Below are positions 6,034-11,346 of a DNA stretch of 11,346 bases, piece by piece (the first letter of the stretch is position 1; every line of letters starts with the position of its first letter). The translations under genes and the position numbers were made by a program. This DNA comes from Candidatus Bathyarchaeota archaeon (GTDB lineage: Archaea; Thermoproteota; Bathyarchaeia; TCS64), in NCBI GenBank assembly GCA_018396515.1, contig JAGTQJ010000042.1:1-11346 (forward strand), in the 5' to 3' direction. The notes under the pieces are model-generated. The model saw only the letters and a list, made by a program, of their open reading frames with translations. It had not been told where the DNA came from and did no database searches.

Positions 6034-6774
6034 ATGGAGACCATATACTACAAGAGGCCGAGGCTTTCCAAGCCCAGCATGGTCGCCGTCTGGCCGGGAA
6101 TGGGACACCTGGCCAAGACGGCGGGCGACTATCTGAGGAGGAGGCTTAACGCAAAGATCTTCGCGGAGATCAGGTACTATCAGAACGCGGTCATCTACGT
6201 CAATGGGCTGGCCGAGTTGTCATATGTGAGGCACAGGCTCTACGCCTCTCCAAAGCATGACCTCATCATCTGCGTGGGAGAGGCCCAGCCATCCATCCCT
6301 GAGGAGGCCTATAGGCTTGCGAGGCAGATAATTAGAGTGGCTGAGAAGTTCAATGTTAGGAGGATATACACCCTAGCAGCCTATCCAAACGACTATCAGG
6401 ATACCCCTGGGGTCTATGGGATATATACCGACGAGCGCCTTAGAGGGCTACTTTTGAAGCAGGACATAAGGCTACTCGAAGGGGAGGGGGCCATAAACGG
6501 TTTGAACGGCATACTGATCGGGGTAGCTAAGAACAGGGGCATAGAGGGCATATGCCTTATGGCCGAGATCAAGCACACCAACATTCCTCAGCACTTCTCA
6601 TCTAAGGTGGTCCTGGACAAGTTAGCCTCCCTCCTTGGGATAAGCGTGGACACCTCATACCTTATGAAGAGGGCTGAGAGGTTTGAAAACCTGATCCGTA
6701 GGCGTCTAAGCATGAAGCAGGAGTACGAGGAGTACCTGAAGGTGGATGAGAAGAATTTAAGATATATCAGCTAG
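6034..6774 (+). CDS. PAC2-family protein (proteasome assembly chaperone 2-like)
   Basis: 246-residue member of the PAC2 family, whose eukaryotic members help build the proteasome alpha ring. Archaeal homologues are widespread, and a role in proteasome assembly has been proposed for some. The start region has a typical VAVWPGMGHLAKTAGDYL (residues 17-34), followed by a conserved strand-rich middle with LIICVGEAQPS (77-87), a TLAAYPNDYQDTPGVYG segment (113-129) and a C-terminal GICLMAEIKHTN (172-183). The last 35 residues are charged and helical (KRAERFENLIRRRL...), possibly a short coiled coil. There is no signal peptide or membrane segment. The ATG is fixed by GGGGTGA with a 5-base spacer. 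The gene is rightward with a small membrane-protein gene 41 bases downstream, probably the same transcript. No proteasome subunit gene is in the window, so the link to the proteasome rests on family membership only. Confidence 0.9.
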   Translation: METIYYKRPRLSKPSMVAVWPGMGHLAKTAGDYLRRRLNAKIFAEIRYYQNAVIYVNGLAELSYVRHRLYASPKHDLIICVGEAQPSIPEEAYRLARQIIRVAEKFNVRRIYTLAAYPNDYQDTPGVYGIYTDERLRGLLLKQDIRLLEGEGAINGLNGILIGVAKNRGIEGICLMAEIKHTNIPQHFSSKVVLDKLASLLGISVDTSYLMKRAERFENLIRRRLSMKQEYEEYLKVDEKNLRYIS

Positions 6775-6815
6775 GTAGGGGACGGGTTTATGGAAGGACT
6801 GGAGAGAACGGCTGG

Positions 6816-7079
6816 ATGAACCAGGCTGAGAGGATCTGGTGGGGGAAGGTCTCCATCTCACTACCCGGAGCTCTGATCACTTACCTCATGCAGACATATA
6901 TGGGCCTAAGCGAGCTGTCCTCCTTCCTCATGGGCGTGATCATATACCTACTGGCCTCAAACATCATCTCCCGTATGATGGGGGTTGATAGGGTTAAGGG
7001 GCTTAAGATAGGTATTGGGGCCTACTTCTTCACCTGGATAACCCTCTGGATAATCCTGTACACCTATTTTAGGTTCTAA
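6816..7079 (+). CDS. Three-helix small membrane protein, EMC6-like
   Basis: 87-residue integral membrane protein with three predicted helices: about residues 13-29, 35-55 and 64-86. The N-terminus is short and polar, the loop between helices 2 and 3 is basic (GVDRVKGLK), and the tail after helix 3 is only two residues. Size, three-helix layout and two stretches recalled from EMC6 (helix 2 VIIYLLASNIIS; helix 3 YFFTWITLWIILYTY, ending at an aromatic-rich C-terminus) suggest an archaeal relative of the ER membrane complex subunit EMC6. In eukaryotes EMC6 pairs with the Oxa1-family subunit EMC3 to insert membrane proteins; the archaeal DUF106 protein would be the partner but is not here. This is recognition from memory, not an alignment. 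The ATG has GGAGAG nine bases upstream. Its stop overlaps the convergent gene by three bases. It may instead be an unrelated small membrane protein. Confidence 0.72.
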   Translation: MNQAERIWWGKVSISLPGALITYLMQTYMGLSELSSFLMGVIIYLLASNIISRMMGVDRVKGLKIGIGAYFFTWITLWIILYTYFRF

Positions 7080-7498
7080 ATTCCAGCTTGATCCTGCTCA
7101 GAGCCGGGGGCCTTGACCCTCTTTCCACTACTAATGTAGTACCTTATGAAGTCCCACCAGGCTGAGAAGTAACCCTGGTCGTAGGGGGCTCTGCTATACT
7201 CCCTGGCCTTCGCCCTGAAAGCCCTATCATATCTGCCCAGGGATTCGGCATCCCTCAAAATTTTATTGACGAAGTCCCTCGGATCCCCGGACCTGAGGGA
7301 CAGGTAGATCCCGTTAAGGGCATTGAGGTATCCCTCACCGAACTCGTCTCCCCTGATCCTCTTCTCCCCAATCGCCCTGATGGATCTCTCCGCCTCAGAG
7401 AATCTCCTCTCAAGTACGCAGCTGAAGAAGTTCAGGATCTCCTCCCTAGCATTTATTGTGCGCTGGGCATCCTCCCTCCCCTTAGGCCTCTTCCCCAC
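7076..7498 (-). CDS. Conserved-looking helical protein of unknown function downstream of radA
   Basis: 140-residue soluble protein, not recognised. It is mostly alpha-helical by composition: an N-terminal basic tail ([13 protein letters not shown]), a charged helix pair (about 14-50), a central [16 protein letters not shown] segment (57-72), then an aromatic-rich [14 protein letters not shown] (113-126) and a polar tail. One cysteine (Cys27), no zinc motif, no membrane segment. The helix-turn-helix repeats vaguely recall TPR-like or four-helix folds; no function is claimed. The start is a GTG lying 17 bases inside the end of radA, with AGGGG eight bases upstream; no other usual start codon is available before the conserved-looking part. 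The overlap implies cotranslation with RadA, so a role in recombination or replication is possible by context only. Confidence 0.75.
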   Translation of the reverse strand: MGKRPKGREDAQRTINAREEILNFFSCVLERRFSEAERSIRAIGEKRIRGDEFGEGYLNALNGIYLSLRSGDPRDFVNKILRDAESLGRYDRAFRAKAREYSRAPYDQGYFSAWWDFIRYYISSGKRVKAPGSEQDQAGI

Positions 7499-8459
7499 TC
7501 TCTATACCCCTCTCCGTTATCCTGATGGGGGCCTCCCCCTCGGGCAGGAATGGGCTAACTATGAGCCTGGCGATCCTGATGTTCTCCTTACCCTTCCTCA
7601 GATAGACCCTGGTATGGCTGGTATGGCCTATTATATGCCCTCCGACGGGCTGGACTCCCTTAAGGAAGAATACGTCTGGCTGGGCCATAACCTGGTTGGT
7701 TATGACCGCCGCCGCGTTGAAGGCCCTGGCCAGCCTTATCAGCTTGTGGAGATGCTTATTGAGCTGCTGCTGCCTTGAGGCGAGCATCTCCCTCCCTATA
7801 TACTCGCTCCTGAAGTGGCTGGTCAGGCTGTCTATTATTATGAGCTTGATGTTGTTCTCCTTTATCACCTCATCTGCGTTCTCGAGGAGCATCATCTGGT
7901 GGCTTGAGGTGTAGGCCTCGGCGAAGATTATCCTCTTCAGGGCCTCTTTGGGATCTAGGTTGAAGTGGGGGGCTATCTGCATAATCCTCTCAGGCCGGAA
8001 GGTGTTCTCCGTGTCGATATAGAGGGCGCCTCCTTCTAGGCCGCCCCTCTCGTATGGTAGCTGTACTGTCACGCAGAGCTGCTGACATATCTGTGACTTT
8101 CCAGTCCCGAACTCCCCGTAGAACTCGGTTATCGACTGGGTCTCTATGCCTCCCCCTAGAAGGTTATCGAGGCTTGAGCAGCCCGTTGTGAGGTGGCGGA
8201 CGCTGCTCCTTAGCTTGACCAGCTCGTCCCCCCTTACGAAGGTTATGGCTATGGACCTTCTAGCAGCCTCTATTATCCTCTCAGCCGTCGCCTCGCTTAT
8301 CCCAGCCTCCACAAGTTCCCCGACGGCCGCTGTGGCAAGGGATTCAACGGTCTTGAAGCCTATCTCCCTGAGCTTGGAAGCGGTCGCAGGCCCCACCCCG
8401 GGGAGATCCTCGAGCCTCTGATACCTCTGCTTGTAGTACTCCACCTGCTCCTCGCCCAA
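7482..8459 (-). CDS. radA: DNA repair and recombination protein RadA
   Basis: Archaeal RecA/Rad51-family recombinase of 325 residues, the normal length. It forms nucleoprotein filaments on single-stranded DNA and catalyses strand exchange in homologous recombination. Domains in order: N-terminal helix-hairpin-helix ([16 protein letters not shown], 19-34), linker with the polymerisation motif FVRG (74-77; FxxA in many relatives, with Gly also known), ATPase core with Walker A GEFGTGKS (115-122), catalytic region [12 protein letters not shown] (147-158), Walker B LIIID (206-210), the L2 region with NQVMAQPD (255-262) and [19 protein letters not shown] (272-290). There is no intein. The TTG start directly abuts the stop of the zinc-ribbon gene and has GGAGG with an 8-base spacer. 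It is the third gene of the aIF1 - zinc ribbon - radA - unknown operon. Confidence 0.98.
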   Translation of the reverse strand: MGEEQVEYYKQRYQRLEDLPGVGPATASKLREIGFKTVESLATAAVGELVEAGISEATAERIIEAARRSIAITFVRGDELVKLRSSVRHLTTGCSSLDNLLGGGIETQSITEFYGEFGTGKSQICQQLCVTVQLPYERGGLEGGALYIDTENTFRPERIMQIAPHFNLDPKEALKRIIFAEAYTSSHQMMLLENADEVIKENNIKLIIIDSLTSHFRSEYIGREMLASRQQQLNKHLHKLIRLARAFNAAAVITNQVMAQPDVFFLKGVQPVGGHIIGHTSHTRVYLRKGKENIRIARLIVSPFLPEGEAPIRITERGIESGEEA

Positions 8460-8798
8460 CTATTTAGCCTCCTTTGATCTCTCCTCAAGTCTCCTTAAAA
8501 ATGATTCATCAATCCCATTAGGAGATGGGGGCTCCCTCCGCAATTCTTTCCCTTCTCCCGAGCCGCCCCCCTGGGATAGGGGCTCTCCAACCAGCCCACA
8601 TCCCCTCTCCGCCTCATCATGAATCTCTAGGGTTAATGAGCCCATATACCCACAGGACTCACATACATATGTGGGGGGTGTGATCCCTAGAAAAGCCTGT
8701 TTTATCCTAGGGCTTCCACATACCGGACAGAGCTTGGGGGATGGGCTTCTATACCTCAGCTCTCCCAGGATCCTCACCAGTTCTCTCAGGGGCGTCAC
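8460..8798 (-). CDS. Small zinc-ribbon protein between aIF1 and radA
   Basis: 112-residue protein with an N-terminal zinc ribbon: a short helix (LRELVRILGELRYRS), then Cys24/Cys27 (LCPVCGSPRI) and Cys46/Cys49 (YVCESCGYMGS), a treble-clef/ribbon pattern found in many archaeal information-processing proteins. After about residue 62 the sequence becomes low-complexity and probably disordered (Gly/Ser/Pro/Glu-rich, with GGGSGEGKE), ending in a short charged helix (ESFLRRLEERSKEAK). It is not recognised beyond the zinc ribbon. The GTG start lies one base after the aIF1 stop, and AGGTCC eight bases upstream is a weak ribosome binding site, so translation is probably coupled to aIF1. The end abuts the TTG of radA. 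The disordered tail may be lineage-specific. Confidence 0.82.
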   Translation of the reverse strand: MTPLRELVRILGELRYRSPSPKLCPVCGSPRIKQAFLGITPPTYVCESCGYMGSLTLEIHDEAERGCGLVGEPLSQGGGSGEGKELRREPPSPNGIDESFLRRLEERSKEAK

Positions 8799-8799
8799 T

Positions 8800-9108
8800 T
8801 CAGTGGACCTCTATGTTCTCCTTCGGGAACCCCATCTGGATGAGGGCCTCTCTCACAGCCTCCCTGTGATCCCCCTGTAGCAGTATCTGATCGTTCTTGG
8901 CGGTTCCTCCGCATGCGCACTTCGCCTTTAGGGTCGCCGCCATCCTGCTCAGGTTAACATCCTTCGGATCTAAGCCGTCTATGACGGTCATTATCTTCCC
9001 CCACTTCCTCGACTCCAGCCTTATCCTGATCCTCTGCTCCTCCTTGCTCATCTCCTCGCAGACGCAGAGATCCTTAGGCAAGCCGCATACAGGACAGATC
9101 TCGGCCAT
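8800..9108 (-). CDS. Translation initiation factor aIF1 (SUI1 family)
   Basis: Archaeal homologue of eIF1/SUI1, which binds the small ribosomal subunit and helps select the start codon. The protein of 102 residues has an N-terminal zinc knuckle typical of the archaeal form (CPVCGLPKDLCVC; Cys5, 8, 15, 17), then the SUI1 domain with SRKWGKIMTVIDGLDPKDVN, LKAKCACGGTAKN and a C-terminal VREALIQMGFPKENI. The frame is open further upstream to 9162 (18 more codons), but the ATG at 9108 is chosen because it starts directly at the zinc knuckle, matches the family length and sits about six bases after the predicted transcription start. The extra upstream residues (MLQDSKAFRVCCLFNDSG) overlap the promoter. 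First gene of the tight four-gene operon with radA. Confidence 0.93.
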   Translation of the reverse strand: MAEICPVCGLPKDLCVCEEMSKEEQRIRIRLESRKWGKIMTVIDGLDPKDVNLSRMAATLKAKCACGGTAKNDQILLQGDHREAVREALIQMGFPKENIEVH

Positions 9109-9134
9109 TCCTGAATCATTAAACAAGCAACATA

Positions 9135-9144
9135 CTCTAAAAGC
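9135..9144 (-). promoter_or_regulatory. TATA-like box for the aIF1-radA operon
   Basis: The minus strand reads AAAGCTTTTAGAG, with a purine-rich BRE-like stretch before GCTTTTAGAG. Its centre is about 32 bases upstream of the aIF1 ATG, predicting a start near 9114 and an almost leaderless message. It lies in the 63-base gap after the ACT-protein gene, so the operon need not depend on readthrough from that gene. Confidence 0.45.
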
Positions 9145-9171
9145 TTTGCTATCTTGGAGCATGAAGCTGGA

Positions 9172-9777
9172 CTAGATATAGTTCTGTAGTAGGGAGAAGG
9201 CCTTTAAGGCATCCTTGGGCTCTAGGACGATGACGGTGTTTGTGGAGCAGCTTATGAACTCCACTATGTTAATGTTCCTACCAGCCAAGAGCTGGGTTAT
9301 GAAGGCGACAAACCCCGGCGTCGTCTCCACGCTGGGGGGGCTTATGAGGATTAGGGCGACGAGGTTACTGGTTACCCGGGCATTCCTTGGGAGGCTTCCC
9401 CTGAGCCTGGTCTGATCGACGACATAGACATAGCTGTCGGTTAGGTAGGCAGTCACTAGGTAGGGAACCTCGAGCATCTCGGGGGAGATGATGACCGCTA
9501 TCTTGTCCTGGAGCCTCACCTTCGACTCCCTAAGGATGGATAGGATCCTCTCCTCCTGGAGGCCCCTCTCAGAGGCCAACTCCTCCCCTATCCTTATCAC
9601 CGCCGCCTTTATAGCCTCCAGGCTCCCCTGGCCTATCTCCTCCCTGAGCCTCCTGGCTAGGGCTGAGTAGTTAACAACCCTCATCTTCAGGGCGTCTAGG
9701 ATGGAGGGCCTCATCTGTATGGTCTCCCTGACAAGCTCTGCGATGGATTTTGTCTCATTTACGTCATTATCGCTCAT
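9172..9777 (-). CDS. ACT-domain protein with N-terminal helical region, possible amino-acid-sensing regulator
   Basis: 201-residue protein. The N-terminal 75 residues are helical (SIAELVRETI, SILDALKMRVVNYSALARRL, LEAIKAAVIRIGEEL) and resemble a winged-helix-type module. Residues about 90-125 form a first beta-rich repeat (DKIAVIISPE ... YVYVVDQT), and residues about 137-201 form a clear ACT domain (NLVALILISPP ... GFVAFITQLLAGRNINIVEF ... NTVIVLEPKDALKAFSLLQ), similar to aspartokinase-type ACT repeats. ACT domains bind amino acids and control enzymes or transcription. The gene is divergent from argG and shares its 75-base promoter region, so a role in arginine-pathway control is plausible but unproven. 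The ATG at 9777 has no clear ribosome binding site; the TATA box predicts a leaderless message. aIF1 follows 63 bases downstream on the same strand. Confidence 0.85.
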   Translation of the reverse strand: MSDNDVNETKSIAELVRETIQMRPSILDALKMRVVNYSALARRLREEIGQGSLEAIKAAVIRIGEELASERGLQEERILSILRESKVRLQDKIAVIISPEMLEVPYLVTAYLTDSYVYVVDQTRLRGSLPRNARVTSNLVALILISPPSVETTPGFVAFITQLLAGRNINIVEFISCSTNTVIVLEPKDALKAFSLLQNYI

Positions 9778-9798
9778 CTTTGTAACATTTAAGCCACA

Positions 9799-9810
9799 AA
9801 ATATATAAAC
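9799..9810. promoter_or_regulatory. Strong, nearly symmetric TATA element between the ACT-protein gene and argG
   Basis: On the minus strand this is GTTTATATATTT preceded by AG, a near-consensus archaeal TATA box placed so that the ACT-protein message starts close to its ATG (leaderless). The core ATATAT is symmetric, and on + the element AAATATATAAAC would start argG transcription near 9830 with a leader of about 23 bases. A second, weaker rightward candidate is ATTTTATCAAA at 9819-9828. Confidence 0.5.
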
Positions 9811-9852
9811 CTATCCCATTTTATCAAATCACCAACGTGGAGTTGAGAGGGT

Positions 9853-11073
9853 TTGGCTAAGAAGAGGGTTGTCCTAGCCTACTCAGGAGGCCTAGACACC
9901 TCGGTCTCAGTCAAGTGGATACAGGAGAAGTATGACAGCGACGTGATAACCGTCACCGTGGATGTGGGCCAGGGGAAGGATATGAAGGCGATAGAGGAGA
10001 AGGCCTGGAGTCTGGGAGTCCTCAACCATTATTCCATAGACGCGAGGGAGGAGTTCGTAGAGGAGTACGTGGTCCCCGCAATAAAGGCGAACGCCCTCTA
10101 CATGGATGCCTACCCGGTCAGCAGCTCCCTATCCAGGCCGCTGATAGCCTCGAAGCTGGTCGAGGTTGCGGAGAGGGAGGGGGCCCAGGCCGTCGCCCAC
10201 GGATGCACCGGTAAGGGGAACGATCAGGTGAGGTTCGACGTCACCATAAAGGCGTTGAACCCGAGCCTGGAGATCATAGCCCCGGTGAGGGAGTGGAGCA
10301 TGACCAGGGATAAGGAAATAGAGTGGGCTATGGAGAGGGGAATACCCATACCCGTCACGGTGAAGTCCCCATACAGCATAGACCAGAACATATGGGGGAG
10401 ATCCATAGAGTGCGGGGTTTTAGAATACCCAGAGATGGAGCCACCGAGCGAGATCTTCGAATGGACGAAGCCGATAGAGGAGACACCCGACAAACCGGAC
10501 TACATAAAGATAGGCTTTGAGAGGGGGAAGCCGACCTCCCTGAACGGGGAGAAGATGAACACCCTAAGCCTGATAGAGAAGCTCCAATCCATAGCCGGGG
10601 AGCACGGGGTAGGTCGGATAGACCACATGGAGGATAGGATAGTCGGAATAAAGTCTAGGGAGGTATATGAGGCCCCGGCGGCCACGGTGATAATAAAGGC
10701 CCACACAGACCTTGAAAAGATGGTTTTAACGAGGCACGAGAAGCTGTTTAAGCGGCTCGTAGACCACGAATGGGCTGTTTTAGCATATGTAGGCCTATGG
10801 ATGGACCCCCTTAGGGAGGCGCTAGACGCCTTCATAGAGAAGACACAGGAGAGGGTGACCGGGGAGGTGACCATGAAGCTCTTCAAGGGGAACGCCCAGG
10901 TCACGGGGAGGAGCTCGCCATACTCGCTATACGACCTGAGCCTAGCCACATACGACATATCCACGACCTTCGACCAGACGGCGGCCCTTGGGTTCATCAA
11001 GCTATGGGGCCTCCCAACCGTGACGGCCTGGGCCCTGAAGAAGAAGCTTGGAATCTCCTCCTCGGGGAGTTGA
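9853..11073 (+). CDS. argG: Argininosuccinate synthase
   Basis: Cytosolic enzyme that joins citrulline and aspartate with ATP to make argininosuccinate, the penultimate step of arginine synthesis. 406 residues, the usual length and intact. The N-type ATP pyrophosphatase loop is AYSGGLDTS (9-17). The substrate-binding signatures are HGCTGKGNDQVRF (116-128) and SIDQNIWGRSIECG in the middle, followed by a C-terminal domain with FKGNAQVTGRSSPYSLYD. The start is TTG; GGAG lies ten bases upstream (9839-9842) and GAGAGGG sits closer, and no in-frame ATG precedes the conserved MAKKRVVLAYSGG. The carbamoyltransferase gene follows 34 bases later, so citrulline-forming and citrulline-using steps appear cotranscribed. 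It is divergent from the ACT-domain gene, a possible regulator. Confidence 0.98.
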   Translation: MAKKRVVLAYSGGLDTSVSVKWIQEKYDSDVITVTVDVGQGKDMKAIEEKAWSLGVLNHYSIDAREEFVEEYVVPAIKANALYMDAYPVSSSLSRPLIASKLVEVAEREGAQAVAHGCTGKGNDQVRFDVTIKALNPSLEIIAPVREWSMTRDKEIEWAMERGIPIPVTVKSPYSIDQNIWGRSIECGVLEYPEMEPPSEIFEWTKPIEETPDKPDYIKIGFERGKPTSLNGEKMNTLSLIEKLQSIAGEHGVGRIDHMEDRIVGIKSREVYEAPAATVIIKAHTDLEKMVLTRHEKLFKRLVDHEWAVLAYVGLWMDPLREALDAFIEKTQERVTGEVTMKLFKGNAQVTGRSSPYSLYDLSLATYDISTTFDQTAALGFIKLWGLPTVTAWALKKKLGISSSGS

Positions 11074-11107
11074 AAGGCCAGCCTTCAAGCATTTCGTGGG
11101 GATCTTG

Positions 11108-11346
11108 ATGGTCAAGCACCTGCTCAGTGACTTCGATCTCTCGAGAGAAGAGGTCTTGGAGATCCTAGACCTATCGGAGAGGATCAAACTCAACCCCTCG
11201 AAGTACATGAGATCCCTCGAGGGGAAGATTCTAATAATGCTCTTCGAGCTCCCATCCCTGAGAACCCACATCTCTTTCGATGCCGGGATGGCCCAGCTGG
11301 GTGGTCACGCCATATTCTACGATATCAAGGGAGGGGGGTTCACTAG
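11108..11346 (+). CDS. argF: Ornithine-type carbamoyltransferase, 3'-truncated by window edge
   Basis: First 79 residues of an aspartate/ornithine carbamoyltransferase-family protein, cut by the window end. In arginine synthesis it would make citrulline from ornithine and carbamoyl phosphate. The N-terminal half starts with KHLLSDFDLSREEVLEILDL and reaches the carbamoyl-phosphate loop, followed by AGMAQLGGHAIFYD, a typical OTCase stretch. The loop is unusual: where most family members have S-T-R-T-R this one has S50-L51-R52-T53-H54. The Arg and Thr that contact phosphate remain, but the second and fifth positions differ. N-acyl-ornithine carbamoyltransferases also have a hydrophobic residue at position two. 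The ornithine-binding half is not visible, so the acceptor cannot be settled. The ATG at 11108 has GGGGATC upstream; in-frame GTG (11096) and TTG (11105) are alternatives. It follows argG by 34 bases. Confidence 0.85.
   Translation, partial: MVKHLLSDFDLSREEVLEILDLSERIKLNPSKYMRSLEGKILIMLFELPSLRTHISFDAGMAQLGGHAIFYDIKGGGFT

Noticed and set aside
8226..8240. RadA polymerisation motif FVRG instead of FxxA
   Set aside because: Glycine at this position also occurs in other archaeal RadA proteins, so it is not a sign of loss of function.
9106..9162. Longer aIF1 with 18 extra N-terminal residues
   Set aside because: The extension overlaps the TATA box and predicted transcript start, and family members begin at the zinc knuckle.
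10500..11000. Antisense open frame inside argG
   Set aside because: No motifs, no ribosome binding site, fully inside a conserved enzyme gene.
1..11346. CRISPR arrays, insertion sequences, integrase sites, inteins, rRNA
   Set aside because: No direct-repeat arrays, transposase or integrase motifs, intein splice motifs or rRNA-like blocks were seen on either strand.

Overview
The window is a compact, moderately G+C-rich stretch of archaeal chromosome. The archaeal markers are RadA, a SUI1-type aIF1 with a zinc knuckle, a PAC2-family protein, an Lhr-type helicase, AMMECR1, a Mut7-C RNase, TATA-like boxes about 25 bases before several starts, and GGAGG/GGTGA-type ribosome binding sites. AGG/AGA for arginine and ATA for isoleucine predominate, and TTG/GTG starts are common. 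Together these suggest a thermophilic archaeon, most likely in the Thermoproteota/TACK area. That placement is inference; there is no rRNA to confirm it.

Layout: (1) 2-2206, the 3' part of an Lhr helicase gene on +, overlapping tail to tail with (2) a leftward block: GT-B glycosyltransferase, AMMECR1 protein, Mut7-C RNase, CBS-pair/zinc-ribbon protein and SANT-like/zinc-ribbon protein (2196-5645). (3) 5646-6033 is the only long gap. It is AT-rich in the middle and holds promoter-like elements for both directions, a nested stem, and a possible 14-codon leader ORF ending in a hairpin that covers the ribosome binding site of the next gene. (4) Rightward PAC2-family gene and a three-helix membrane protein resembling EMC6 (6034-7079). 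(5) A tightly packed leftward operon aIF1 - zinc ribbon - radA - unknown helical protein (7076-9108), preceded by an ACT-domain protein gene (9172-9777). (6) Rightward argG and the start of an ornithine-type carbamoyltransferase gene (9853 to window end), divergent from the ACT gene across a 75-base gap with one strong TATA element.

Functionally the window mixes information processing (Lhr, Mut7-C, aIF1, RadA, zinc-ribbon proteins), protein quality control or membrane insertion (PAC2, EMC6-like) and the last part of arginine synthesis (argG plus carbamoyltransferase), with a plausible amino-acid-sensing regulator next to the arg genes. There is no mobile element, CRISPR array, rRNA or recognisable tRNA. 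The observations most worth a second look are the leader ORF/hairpin before the PAC2 gene, the EMC6-like protein, the altered carbamoyl-phosphate motif in the carbamoyltransferase, and the divergent ACT protein-argG pair.
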